DNA of 27,237 nt, taken from Tissierella_B sp964485455. Lineage in GTDB: Bacteria > Bacillota > Clostridia > Tissierellales > Tissierellaceae. The notes beneath the pieces are model-generated. The model was given only the letters and a program-made list of their open reading frames with translations. It ran no database searches and was not told the DNA's origin. Location of the stretch: positions 1 to 27,237 of the forward strand of contig CAZAJU010000018.1 in the NCBI GenBank assembly GCA_964485455.1, written 5' to 3'. Positions 6,909 to 14,704 of the stretch are shown one piece after another. Each line of letters opens with the position of its first letter. Positions within the stretch are counted from its first letter, which is position 1. Both the position numbers and the translations under genes were made by a program.

Positions 6909-8165
6909 TTAATTATTTTCTAATCCCTGTATTATCTTAATTGGGTTAGATAAAATAAATTGATATATAACAATACCAATAGCACAAAAAACTACGGATA
7001 TTTTAAAACCACTTATATAACTACCGCTAATATCATATAAGTATCCTGAAAAAACAGGACCTACTACACTACCAAAAGCTGAAATTGCAGATAGAAATCC
7101 ATATATTGAGCTGTAATCTTTCTTACCATATATATCCACAGTTATTACAGTGTTCGCGATTGTACCATATGCGCATCCAATTCCAGAAAATATAATAACT
7201 ATTCCAAGAGCTATATAGTATTTCGCGTACAATAAGCCAACTAGCCCTATTAATGTTGAAGTACATGATATAGTTAAAGCTCTTTTTACTCCTAACTTGT
7301 CAAATAGTTTGCCCAATACCAACTTTCCTATAGCTAATGAGCCCATAATCAATGCAACAATATTTGCACTAAAAGGTATTGAATACCCGATATCAGTTAA
7401 ATATGGGGCTACATTCATCATCAGCCCATTTACTCCTATCATTATTAGTATTGATGTAATATTTAATGCCCAAAACTTTAATGTTTTAATAGCATCTCTA
7501 AACATCATTCCTTCTTCTTCAAAAACGGTTTCTTTTCCACTTGATGAACCATGTGGCATAAGACCCATTTCTTTGGGATGTATTCGAATTAGATAAAATG
7601 TACATGGAATAACTGCAAATAAGATTATTAACGCCAATATCTGATATGAAACTCTCCAACCATAAGAGTTAATCCAGTTGCCAACCAATGAACTAAGTAT
7701 CATACCCCCAACCCCACTACCCATAAATGCAATCCCAATAGCTAGTCCTCGATCTTTTACGAACCAGTTATTTAATATCAAGGAAAGTGGTATTACAGTA
7801 ATCAACATTACGGCAATACTTGAAATAGCAGATAATATATACAACATCCATAAAGAATTTGCCAGTGAATAGGAAAATACGGAAATAACTAAAACGATAG
7901 ATGCGAGTCTTAGCAATTTTTTTATATCGAATTTGCTAAATATTGTTCCTGCAAAAAATGATATTATCATTTGAAAAGCAGCCCTTATTGTCATAGTAGC
8001 ACCAATCTCAGAGCGCGAAAATCCTAAATCATCACTAATTGGCTTAATGAATAAACTAGAGCAGTTGAAAACGCTTGCCCACCCAGTAGCCATTATAATA
8101 AAAGCTGCAGCCACTATTACCCAACCGTAAAATATTTTATTTTTCTTATGTAGCTTCTCTATCAT
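6909..8165 (-). CDS. MFS transporter, oxalate/formate antiporter-like (second paralogue)
   Basis: A 418-aa, 12-helix MFS protein that is clearly a paralogue of the transporter at 225-1487. Both share the FYGW opening, KPISDDLGFSRS loop, GIAFMGSG segment, LKFWA segment before the second half, and the YGT...DYSSIYG region. The loop sequence HPKEMGLMPHG matches the pattern of OFA-type carriers. It lies outside the regulator/hydrolase block but on the same strand as the hydrolases. The start ATG is three bases from the contig gap at 8168, so its ribosome binding site and promoter are missing from the assembly, and a different upstream start cannot be excluded. Confidence 0.83.
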   Translation of the reverse strand: MIEKLHKKNKIFYGWVIVAAAFIIMATGWASVFNCSSLFIKPISDDLGFSRSEIGATMTIRAAFQMIISFFAGTIFSKFDIKKLLRLASIVLVISVFSYSLANSLWMLYILSAISSIAVMLITVIPLSLILNNWFVKDRGLAIGIAFMGSGVGGMILSSLVGNWINSYGWRVSYQILALIILFAVIPCTFYLIRIHPKEMGLMPHGSSSGKETVFEEEGMMFRDAIKTLKFWALNITSILIMIGVNGLMMNVAPYLTDIGYSIPFSANIVALIMGSLAIGKLVLGKLFDKLGVKRALTISCTSTLIGLVGLLYAKYYIALGIVIIFSGIGCAYGTIANTVITVDIYGKKDYSSIYGFLSAISAFGSVVGPVFSGYLYDISGSYISGFKISVVFCAIGIVIYQFILSNPIKIIQGLENN

Positions 8166-8167
8166 TT

Positions 8168-8267
8168 NNNNNNNNNNNNNNNNNNNNNNNNNNNNNNNNN
8201 NNNNNNNNNNNNNNNNNNNNNNNNNNNNNNNNNNNNNNNNNNNNNNNNNNNNNNNNNNNNNNNNNNN
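8168..8267. other. assembly gap of 100 N
   Basis: Exactly 100 N, the conventional placeholder for a scaffold gap of unknown size. Genes on either side may not be true neighbours at this distance. The promoter of the second MFS gene and part of the upstream region of the flavoprotein lie here. Confidence 0.98.
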
Positions 8268-8311
8268 TTAAATTAGTAAATGGTTAACCCTTTTAAAATG
8301 ACATTATTAGA

Positions 8312-8325
8312 CCTTAATATTAAGG
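8312..8325. promoter_or_regulatory. 14-bp perfect palindrome upstream of the flavoprotein gene
   Basis: CCTTAATATTAAGG is a perfect palindrome about 120 bp before the flavoprotein ATG. It could be an operator for that gene. The rest of 8268-8447 is AT-rich with no other recognisable element except the AGGAGG ribosome binding site. Confidence 0.25.
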
Positions 8326-8447
8326 GTGTCTTCTTAAAATAGGATATGAATGTTGGGTAGAATTTGAAATATAGGGTATCAATAAAAATGTAAGTTTAAA
8401 CTAATAATTATTAATGATTTTTTAATATTTATATTAGGAGGTACAAT

Positions 8448-9380
8448 ATGAGTCTAAATAAAGATACAATCTATGATGTTCTAGTCGTTGGTGGAGGACC
8501 TGCAGGACTTAATGCAGCTCTTTATTCAAAAAGAAAAGGTGCCAATGTTGGTATCATCTCAAAGGACTTGGGGGGAGCTGTAGTAGATACATCCTCTGTA
8601 GAAAATTACCTAGGATATAAATCTTTGACTGGTTTTGAGTTGGGACAAAAGTTTAAAGAACACGTCCAAGAATTAGAAGTACCAATAGATGAATTTCAAA
8701 CTGTAGAATCTATAAGAGTAAATGAAGATAAAATAAAGGAAGTAGTCCTTTCTGATGGCTCCTCATACAAATCAAAAACAGTGATAATAACAACTGGAAG
8801 TAAACCAAGAAAACTTGGTGTTCCTGGAGAAGCTGAATTTACTACAAAAGGAGTCTGCTACTGTGCGATATGTGATGGACCTTTCTTTGCCGATGAGGAA
8901 GTTATAGTTGCAGGTGGTGGAAACACAGCTGTTGAAGCAACAATAGACTTATCAAAGATAGCAAGTAAGGTAACTTTAATCCATCGTAGTCAGTTCAGGG
9001 CAGATAAAATTCTTGTAGATCAATTAGAAAAAATTGAAAACGTAGAAATACACTTAAATACTGAAATTAAAGAAATTTATGGAGATAAGTTTTTCGGTGG
9101 AGTAAAGGTATTGGACAAGAACAATAATGAAGAATACTCTATTGAAGCTAGTGGTATATTCATAGAAATTGGATATACGCCAAATAGCGCTCCTTTTAAA
9201 GATTTGTTAGAATTAAATGAACAGGGCGAAATAATCGTAGATAAAGTAGGAAGAACTAGCATTGAAGGAATCTATGCAGCAGGAGATGTTACAGATACAC
9301 CATATAAGCAAATCATTGTTGCAGCTTCTGAGGGTGCAAAATGTGCATTGGCTGCTAATGAGTATTTGAATAAGTTATAA
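8448..9380 (+). CDS. thioredoxin reductase-like FAD/NAD(P)H flavoprotein
   Basis: A 310-aa flavoprotein with the thioredoxin reductase layout. It has an FAD-binding GGGPAG (15-20), a redox-active CxxC (Cys139-Ala-Ile-Cys142 in GVCYCAICDG, with an extra Cys137), a second nucleotide-binding GGGNTAVEA (about 156-164) and a C-terminal FAD motif GIYAAGDVTD. It would pass electrons from a pyridine nucleotide or another donor to thioredoxin-like partners in the cytoplasm. The NADPH-specificity motif, HRRDGFRA in E. coli, here reads HRSQFRA, one residue shorter and lacking the second Arg, so the electron donor may not be NADPH. No thioredoxin gene is adjacent. GGAGG precedes the ATG by eight bases. 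A hairpin terminator follows, so it seems to be transcribed alone. Confidence 0.85.
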   Translation: MSLNKDTIYDVLVVGGGPAGLNAALYSKRKGANVGIISKDLGGAVVDTSSVENYLGYKSLTGFELGQKFKEHVQELEVPIDEFQTVESIRVNEDKIKEVVLSDGSSYKSKTVIITTGSKPRKLGVPGEAEFTTKGVCYCAICDGPFFADEEVIVAGGGNTAVEATIDLSKIASKVTLIHRSQFRADKILVDQLEKIENVEIHLNTEIKEIYGDKFFGGVKVLDKNNNEEYSIEASGIFIEIGYTPNSAPFKDLLELNEQGEIIVDKVGRTSIEGIYAAGDVTDTPYKQIIVAASEGAKCALAANEYLNKL

Positions 9381-9407
9381 TATAGAACTGTTAAGTTTAT
9401 AAAATTG

Positions 9408-9451
9408 ATCCTATAGTATAGATAATTAAAAAAGTCTATTTTCTATAGGAT
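9408..9451 (+). terminator. terminator of the flavoprotein gene
   Basis: Outer stem ATCCTATAG / CTATAGGAT and inner stem ATAGA / TCTAT, followed by TTATTTTTG. It lies 28 bp after the stop codon. Confidence 0.55.
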
Positions 9452-9468
9452 TATTTTTGTACAATTCA

Positions 9469-9546
9469 TTACATAAAAACAATAGTTTCAATAGCATTCG
9501 CTTCATTTGCCACATCTTTCCTGGTAACTCTTCTCATATTGGCCAT
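9469..9546 (-). pseudogene. fragment of a LacI-family regulator N-terminus
   Basis: A 25-codon minus-strand frame reads MANMRRVTRKDVANEAN, then AIETIVFM and stops. RVTRKDVA-EA is the hallmark first helix of the LacI-family helix-turn-helix (RVTRKDVAEYAGVS), and the following AIETIV resembles the degraded recognition helix. The rest of the regulator is absent. It shows that a sugar-type regulator once lay here. The rest of 9547-9859 has stop-rich frames and nothing I recognise. Confidence 0.4.
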
Positions 9547-9808
9547 ATCAACATTCTAGATATACAATCGTGTCTATAAACCGAAATCTATTTTCTAAAT
9601 ACTAGTTATATAATCAAATTTATAATTTCTATAATCTTTATTTTGGTATTAAATCTTTAACGATGTAAAACAATCTTATATTACTAGATTTAAAAACTAC
9701 TATAGACCTCAAGATGCACAGTGTATCATTAGGAAATCAAAGTATCTTATTAATATTGCTTGTATAGAAAACTCTAATACAGAACCTCCATCGAATAATA
9801 ATTTTTTA

Positions 9809-9838
9809 TTGGACACGCATATTAAAAACCAGTAGTAT
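9809..9838 (+). promoter_or_regulatory. candidate promoter of the ABC/AtuA operon
   Basis: TTGGAC and TAGTAT separated by 18 bp, about 43 bp before the ATPase start. The -10 is imperfect. Confidence 0.3.
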
Positions 9839-9880
9839 TAAAAAGTATATTTAAATCTAATGAAAGAAAGGAGGTTGATT

Positions 9881-10666
9881 ATGCACGACATTACAGTTGA
9901 AAAGCTAATGTTTTCATATGATCAGGAGCTTGTTTTAGAAAATATTAATATGGAAATCGAAGCCGGAGACTTTGTATGTTTATTGGGGCAATCTGGTTGT
10001 GGAAAAAGTACCCTTCTAAGATTATTAGCTGGTTTATCTGTACCAGATGATGGGGCAATCTATGTTAAAGGTGATAAAATAAATGGCACTAGTCTTGATA
10101 GAGGAGTTGTTTTTCAGGATTATAGTTTATTCCCATGGTTAACTACTGGCAAAAATATCATGCTTTCTTTAAGGCAAAAATTTAAAGATGAGAGTAAAAA
10201 AGAGCTTAAGGATCGTACCCTATATTATTTAGAGAAAGTAGGACTAGATAAATCTACTTTTCATAAATACCCAAGCGAGCTTTCGGGAGGTATGCGACAG
10301 CGCAGTGCAATTTGTCGTTCTTTTGCCTTAGACCCACCAATCCTATTAATGGATGAGCCATTTGGCGCTTTAGATGAGGTTACAAGAAGCAACTTGCAAA
10401 ATATGGTTCTTGATTTATGGAGAAAGGACAAAGAGAATAGGAAGACTATTATTTTTGTAACCCATGATGTTGACGAAGCAATATTATTAGCTACTAAAAT
10501 TTATGTTTTTGGTTCTAAACCAGGCAGAATCGTCTATCAGCATGATTTTAGTAAAGATAAAACAAATGATATTATTAATCTATTTGAAAAACCTGAAACA
10601 ATAGTTTTACGTAAAACTCTAAAGGATATAATTGACCAAGATATTAACAAAAAGGAGAGATATTAA
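9881..10666 (+). CDS. ABC importer ATPase, SsuB/TauB/NrtD type
   Basis: Cytoplasmic ATPase of a nitrate/sulfonate/taurine-class importer. It has Walker A GQSGCGKST (36-44), Q-loop VFQDYSLFPW, the ABC signature LSGGMRQR, Walker B ILLMDEPFGALD and the H-loop in VTHD. An ATG at 9860 is in frame. The AAAGGAGG site at 9867-9874 lies between it and the ATG at 9881, so I start at 9881 (261 aa). The stop is directly followed by the TTG of the binding-protein gene. With the lipoprotein and permease it forms a complete importer of the 4.A.17-like arrangement. The partner enzymes downstream suggest an organic acid rather than nitrate. The substrate cannot be read from the ATPase. Confidence 0.9.
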   Translation: MHDITVEKLMFSYDQELVLENINMEIEAGDFVCLLGQSGCGKSTLLRLLAGLSVPDDGAIYVKGDKINGTSLDRGVVFQDYSLFPWLTTGKNIMLSLRQKFKDESKKELKDRTLYYLEKVGLDKSTFHKYPSELSGGMRQRSAICRSFALDPPILLMDEPFGALDEVTRSNLQNMVLDLWRKDKENRKTIIFVTHDVDEAILLATKIYVFGSKPGRIVYQHDFSKDKTNDIINLFEKPETIVLRKTLKDIIDQDINKKERY

Positions 10667-11821
10667 TTGAGTAAAAGAAATAAATTAATAACAGTTATTC
10701 TGAGTTTAACACTTATTTTAGGTGTATTTACAGGTTGTAGTAATAAGGCAACTGAAACTAATACTCCAGCTGCAACTGAGCAAAAACCTGCTGAACAAGC
10801 AGCACCTGCTGAAAATACAACTAAGCCTGAAGCAAAAGAAGTTAAAAAAGTTAGCATAGCTTATAACCCTGGTTTAGGTAATGTTCTTGGTTTTGTTGCC
10901 AAGGAAAAAGGTTTCGACGCTGAGGAAGGATTAAGCTTTGAATTCGTTGAATTCACTAATACTACTGATGCTCTAGCCGCTTTAAGAGCAGGAAAAGTAG
11001 ATGTAGGAGTTTCATGGGGGACTTCAGCTCCTCTAATCCACATAACACAAGGTGCTGATTTTGCTATTATTGGTGGTCATGAAAATGGTGGAATGCCAGT
11101 TTATGCAAATAAAGATTTTGATTATAAAGGATTGGAATCCTTCGTAGGTAAGAAGGTTGCTACCCCTAGAATGTATACTCCTGATATTGTATGGAGAGCT
11201 GCTATGCAAACTGCAGGATACGACTTAACAAAAGATGTAGAAATTATGGAGTTTAAAAAACCTTCTGAAGCACTGGAAGCTGTAAAGTCAGGAAAGGCTG
11301 ATATATTTGTTGGTACAAATTCTACTTATCCTCAAGCTATGGAGTCTGGATTAAAAGTTATTGCTAATAGTTCCGATTTCTGGGATCCTACACATGTTGG
11401 TTGTAGAGTAGTTGTTAATAATCCTTGGTTAGCTGAAAATGAAGAAGTAGCAAAGGGATTTTTAAAGGCATATTTAAAAGCAGAAAAAGTTATTAAAGAA
11501 GACCCTGAATTTGCTGTTAAGGTTCAAATGGATTCAACAGGTGTAGAAGAAAAATATGCAAGAGCACAAGTTTTAGAAACAGAACAAATATTCCAAACAG
11601 ATCCTTTAACTGATGGAATCATCTATAATTATGATAGACTATTGGACTTAAAGTTCATTGAAAATGATAATATAGAATTCGAGAAGCATCTCATAGTTAA
11701 ATATTATGAACAAGCTTTAAATGAATTACTTGAAGAAACTTCAAATGATGATTTCTATAAGAACCTTAAGGATATATTTGAAAAAAATAATACTAAGATG
11801 ATTGCAGCTCAAGGAAAATAA
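10667..11821 (+). CDS. ABC importer substrate-binding lipoprotein, NMT1/SsuA-like
   Basis: A 384-aa extracellular solute-binding protein. The N-terminus is a lipoprotein signal: KRNK, a hydrophobic helix, then VFTGC with Cys at about residue 24 as the lipidation site. A Ala/Pro/Glu/Thr-rich linker (about 28-60) tethers it to the membrane. The mature part has the NMT1/THI5/SsuA pattern (VSIAYNPGLGNVLGFVAKEKG, and ALRAGKVDVGVSWGTSAPLIHI for ligand binding). The start is TTG with AAAGGAGA six bases ahead. The preceding gene stops on the immediately adjacent base, so the two are translationally coupled. The C-terminal helical tail is longer than in SsuA. Confidence 0.85.
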   Translation: MSKRNKLITVILSLTLILGVFTGCSNKATETNTPAATEQKPAEQAAPAENTTKPEAKEVKKVSIAYNPGLGNVLGFVAKEKGFDAEEGLSFEFVEFTNTTDALAALRAGKVDVGVSWGTSAPLIHITQGADFAIIGGHENGGMPVYANKDFDYKGLESFVGKKVATPRMYTPDIVWRAAMQTAGYDLTKDVEIMEFKKPSEALEAVKSGKADIFVGTNSTYPQAMESGLKVIANSSDFWDPTHVGCRVVVNNPWLAENEEVAKGFLKAYLKAEKVIKEDPEFAVKVQMDSTGVEEKYARAQVLETEQIFQTDPLTDGIIYNYDRLLDLKFIENDNIEFEKHLIVKYYEQALNELLEETSNDDFYKNLKDIFEKNNTKMIAAQGK

Positions 11822-11842
11822 GCATTATTGGAGAGGAAAATA

Positions 11843-12613
11843 TTGAATATTATAGCTTTAATTAAGAGTCGTATTGGAACAATTATTATAGTAATAGCTT
11901 CTTTGTTATTATATATGTTTGCTACTGAAATAAAAGGTGGTTTGGATCCGGTCCTCTTTCCAAGTTTATCAGCAATAAGCTTAAAATTTACTGAATATCA
12001 ACCTAAGTTGTGGACTAGTTTAGTGAGTTCATTAAAGATATTAATACCAGGTTATTTTGGAGCAGCTTTTTTGGGGATATTTTTTGGAACTATAATAGGT
12101 ATGCATCCAAAGGTTAATAAGAATCTTCAACCAATAATCTTTGCTTTGAATCCAATACCATCTTCTATGTTAACACCATATTTAATAGCAATTATGCCGA
12201 CATTTTATATGTCTTCTGTAGCTATTATATTTATTGGATGCTTCTGGCCTTTCTTAAATGGAACGATTAATGGCATAGTTACAATAGATCAAAAGTATCT
12301 AGACAATGCTAAAGTATTGGAATTTAAGGGTGCTAAAAGATTGTTCAATATATTGTTGCCGGCTGCAGCACCTTCAATCTTTGCCGGTGGTAGACAGTCT
12401 TTAAATTTAGCTTTTATTTTGCTTGCTGTTGCTGAAATGTTTGCAACTAATTCTGGTTTAGGGTATTTTATACAATATTATGCAGACTATTCAGATTATG
12501 CAGCTGTACTTTCAGGTTTGATTTTCTTAACTATTTTTATTGTAATAGTTATGAGTACCTATGAGAAGTTTAAGAAAAAAATCATATTTTGGGCACTTAA
12601 CGAAAATAAATAA
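11843..12613 (+). CDS. ABC importer permease, SsuC/TauC type
   Basis: A membrane permease of the BPD_transp_1 family with about six helices. The EAA loop that docks the ATPase is visible as LEFKGAKRLFNILLPAAAPS. A TTG at 11828 is in frame, but it sits within the GGAGAGG ribosome binding site (11830-11836). The TTG at 11843, six bases further on, is better placed, so the start is chosen there (256 aa). No ATG is available nearby. It is the third gene of the importer, separated from the lipoprotein gene by about 20 bp. Confidence 0.82.
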   Translation: MNIIALIKSRIGTIIIVIASLLLYMFATEIKGGLDPVLFPSLSAISLKFTEYQPKLWTSLVSSLKILIPGYFGAAFLGIFFGTIIGMHPKVNKNLQPIIFALNPIPSSMLTPYLIAIMPTFYMSSVAIIFIGCFWPFLNGTINGIVTIDQKYLDNAKVLEFKGAKRLFNILLPAAAPSIFAGGRQSLNLAFILLAVAEMFATNSGLGYFIQYYADYSDYAAVLSGLIFLTIFIVIVMSTYEKFKKKIIFWALNENK

Positions 12614-12621
12614 TTTAGATA

Positions 12622-12650
12622 TAGCCACAGCGGTTAGTATGCTGTGGCTA
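12622..12650 (+). terminator. intra-operon hairpin between permease and AtuA genes
   Basis: A perfect 10-bp stem (TAGCCACAGC / GCTGTGGCTA) with a 9-nt loop, followed by TGTTTAAAAG, which is a poor T tract. It lies between the transporter genes and the enzyme genes and could act as a partial terminator, an mRNA-stabilising 3' end or an attenuator. Confidence 0.45.
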
Positions 12651-12670
12651 TGTTTAAAAGGAGGCTTTGT

Positions 12671-14020
12671 ATGAAAAAAATTAGAATCGGCTGCGGAGCA
12701 GGTTGCTCATATGATAGACTTGAGCCTGCAGTCGAACTTGTAGAAAAGGGAAATCTTGACTATATTGTATTTGAGTGTTTAGCTGAAAGAACTATTGCTA
12801 ATAATCAACAGCAAAAGCAAAAGGATCCTTCAAAGGGCTATACTCCAATGCTTGAAGAACGAATAAGAGGTATCTTAAGACAAGCAAAGGAAAATGGTGT
12901 GAAAATAGTTACAAATATGGGAGCTGCAAATCCTCAGGCAGCTGTATCTCTTGTAGCAAAAATAGCAAAGGAAATGGGAATTTCAAATCTTAAGATAGCT
13001 ATGATTTCAGGAGATGATATCACTGAAAGTGTAAATAGATACAAGAATACACCTATGTATAAAAGCTCTAATACTCTTGGGGAATTAAATGCTGCTATAA
13101 TATCTGCAAATGTATATTTGGGAGCTGAATCTATAAAAGAGGCCCTTGATAATGGAGCCAATATCGTAATCACTGGAAGAGTAGCAGATGTTGCATTGTT
13201 CGTTGGACCTCTCATGCATGAATTTGGCTGGACTGAAGATGAATTTGAAAAGATAGGTCAAGCAACGTTGCTAGGTCACCTTTTAGAATGTGGAGGTCAG
13301 ATTACAGGTGGTTATTTTGCAGATCCCGGATTTAAGGACGTTGATAATCTAGAAATTTTAGGTCATCCTATTGCTGAGATAGATGAAAATGGTGATTTTA
13401 TAGTTACAAAGGTGTCAGGTTCAGGTGGAGAAGTTTCTGTAGCTACATGTAAAGAGCAGCTTCTTTATGAAATAACGGATCCGTCATGTTATATTACTCC
13501 TAACGCTATAGTTGATTTTACAAATGTTAAATTTAAGAAGATTGACAAGGATATGGTCCTTGTAACGGGGGCCATATCAAAAGGTGCCCCTGATACCTAT
13601 AAGGTAAACGTAGGCTTCTCTGATTGCTATATAGGTGAAGGTGAGGTTAGCTTTGGGGGAATAAACTCTCTAAACCGAGCTAAGCTATGTGCAGATATAA
13701 TTGAAAAAAGATTGAAAATCGTCGGTGCTGATATAGATGAATACAGAGTAGATTATATAGGATACAATTCCTTGTATAAAACTAAAATTTCCGATATGTT
13801 TTCTTCTGAAGAGAATAGTGAAATTCGACTAAGGATAAGTGGCAGAACAAAGACTTATAATGATGCAAAGCTAATTGCTAGAGAATTGGAGTATTTGTAT
13901 ACAAACGGACCTGCAGGTTCATCAGGTATTGAAAGCAAGGTAACTCAGGTTTTGTCTATTGGAGCAATTATTATTCCTAAAGAAGATATCGCTATAAGTA
14001 TCACTTATTTGGAGGTTTAG
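12671..14020 (+). CDS. AtuA-family protein, DUF1446 domain only
   Basis: A cytoplasmic protein of the AtuA family (DUF1446). AtuA is encoded in the acyclic terpene utilisation cluster of Pseudomonas, but its exact reaction is uncertain. The family N-terminus is recognisable: KKIRIGCGAGCSYDRLEPAVEL, DYIVFECLAERT and VTNMGAANPQAA. A conserved GRVADVALFVGPL and GGQITGGYFADPG follow in the middle. An ATG at 12644 lies within the upstream hairpin. AAAAGGAGG at 12656-12664 favours the ATG at 12671 (449 aa). In many bacteria the AtuA C-terminal domain is fused, whereas here it is a separate gene two bases downstream. Its place behind an ABC importer suggests it processes the imported compound. Confidence 0.8.
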   Translation: MKKIRIGCGAGCSYDRLEPAVELVEKGNLDYIVFECLAERTIANNQQQKQKDPSKGYTPMLEERIRGILRQAKENGVKIVTNMGAANPQAAVSLVAKIAKEMGISNLKIAMISGDDITESVNRYKNTPMYKSSNTLGELNAAIISANVYLGAESIKEALDNGANIVITGRVADVALFVGPLMHEFGWTEDEFEKIGQATLLGHLLECGGQITGGYFADPGFKDVDNLEILGHPIAEIDENGDFIVTKVSGSGGEVSVATCKEQLLYEITDPSCYITPNAIVDFTNVKFKKIDKDMVLVTGAISKGAPDTYKVNVGFSDCYIGEGEVSFGGINSLNRAKLCADIIEKRLKIVGADIDEYRVDYIGYNSLYKTKISDMFSSEENSEIRLRISGRTKTYNDAKLIARELEYLYTNGPAGSSGIESKVTQVLSIGAIIIPKEDIAISITYLEV

Positions 14021-14022
14021 AT

Positions 14023-14328
14023 ATGAAGCTTAAAGATATAGCACACTCAAGAACTGGTGACAAGGGAAACATGTCAAATATCGCAGTTATTCCTTATGAT
14101 GAAAAGGATTATCCTATGCTAAAGGAATTTCTAACAGAAGAAAGGGTTCAAGATTTCTTTTCAGAAATATGCTTTGGTGGAGTAAAAAGGTATGATTTAG
14201 ATAATATTTGTGCTTTTAATTTTGTATTAGAAGAAGCTTTGGGCGGAGGAGTAACAAGAAGCCTTGCTGTTGATAAACATGGGAAGGCTCTTGGAATGGC
14301 TCTTCTGGAAATGGAAATAACAAAATAA
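14023..14328 (+). CDS. AtuA C-terminal-domain-like small protein
   Basis: A 101-aa protein matching the C-terminal domain of fused AtuA proteins. It has the pattern AHSRTGDKGNMSNIAVIPYD, then VKRYDLDNICAFNFVLEEALGGGVTRSL, where fused relatives read ARSGDKG-x-x-ANIGV and RYELPNL-x-ALNFVL. It starts two bases after the stop of the DUF1446 gene, and the GGAGG ribosome binding site lies inside the end of that gene, so the two are made together. They likely form a heteromeric complex equal to the fused protein. A role as a separate enzyme is less likely. Confidence 0.78.
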   Translation: MKLKDIAHSRTGDKGNMSNIAVIPYDEKDYPMLKEFLTEERVQDFFSEICFGGVKRYDLDNICAFNFVLEEALGGGVTRSLAVDKHGKALGMALLEMEITK

Positions 14329-14347
14329 TGAAGCTGTAAATCTATAG

Positions 14348-14372
14348 TGAACTGACTCATGTAAAGTAGATA
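14348..14372. repeat. terminal inverted-repeat-like end of an IS3 fossil
   Basis: TGAACTGACTCATGTAAAG and the adjoining bases resemble the ends of IS3-family elements, where a near-TGTCTAC...GGTCAGTTCA sequence follows the transposase. It lies just past the C-terminal end of the minus-strand transposase fragment, where an IS end is expected. Confidence 0.4.
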
Positions 14373-14389
14373 GGTAATTTAATTAAATA

Positions 14390-14665
14390 TTATGCAAAAA
14401 TGGATGCATGGTTTCGATATTCTAAAGGAGTCATGTATCCTAGTCTTTTTTGAAATCTTTTTTCATTGTAAAACTCAATGTATTTAACTATCTTCTACTT
14501 TAATTCTTCATATGATTTAAATTTTTTCCGTAAAACATTTCTGTTTTTAATGTCCCAAAAAATCCTTCCATTGGTCAATTATCTATGCATTTTCTAAATC
14601 TAAACATACTTTGAATCATACCAGTACCTTCAATCTTGTTCTTAAAAGTATTTCCTGTATAATCG
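14390..14665 (-). pseudogene. IS3-family transposase (OrfB) C-terminal fragment, with nonsense mutations
   Basis: Minus-strand reading gives YTGNTFKNKI, then PMEGFFGTLKTEMFYGKKF, KSYEELK, YIEFYNEKRFQKRLG and YMTPLEYRNHA. This is the end of the IS3-family DDE integrase core (PMESFFGTLK, YNxxRxQxxLGYxTPxEYR). Stop codons interrupt it after CIDN and after EELK. The first part of the integrase and the catalytic D-D residues are missing. It is a dead remnant. Confidence 0.8.
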
Positions 14666-14703
14666 ACTAAAGAAAAGTGATTACTCCCTTTTCTTTAGTC
14701 GAT
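14662..14703. repeat. perfect 16-bp inverted repeat between two IS3 fossils
   Basis: ATCGACTAAAGAAAAG and its exact reverse complement, with a 10-nt loop. It sits at the junction of two transposase fragments that point away from each other. An 11-bp direct repeat ATCATACCAGT occurs on its left (about 14614) and right (about 14703). As DNA this looks like a recombination junction. As RNA it would be a strong hairpin. Confidence 0.7.
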
Positions 14704-14704
14704 C

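Noticed and set aside
9653..9835. 60-codon open stretch on the plus strand ahead of the ABC operon
   Set aside because: It has no start codon with a ribosome binding site, no recognisable family, and it overlaps the likely promoter; I treat it as chance.
10663..11043. Antisense open frames over the lipoprotein gene
   Set aside because: They mirror the Ala/Glu/Thr-rich linker and the ligand-binding region on the opposite strand and lack ribosome binding sites.
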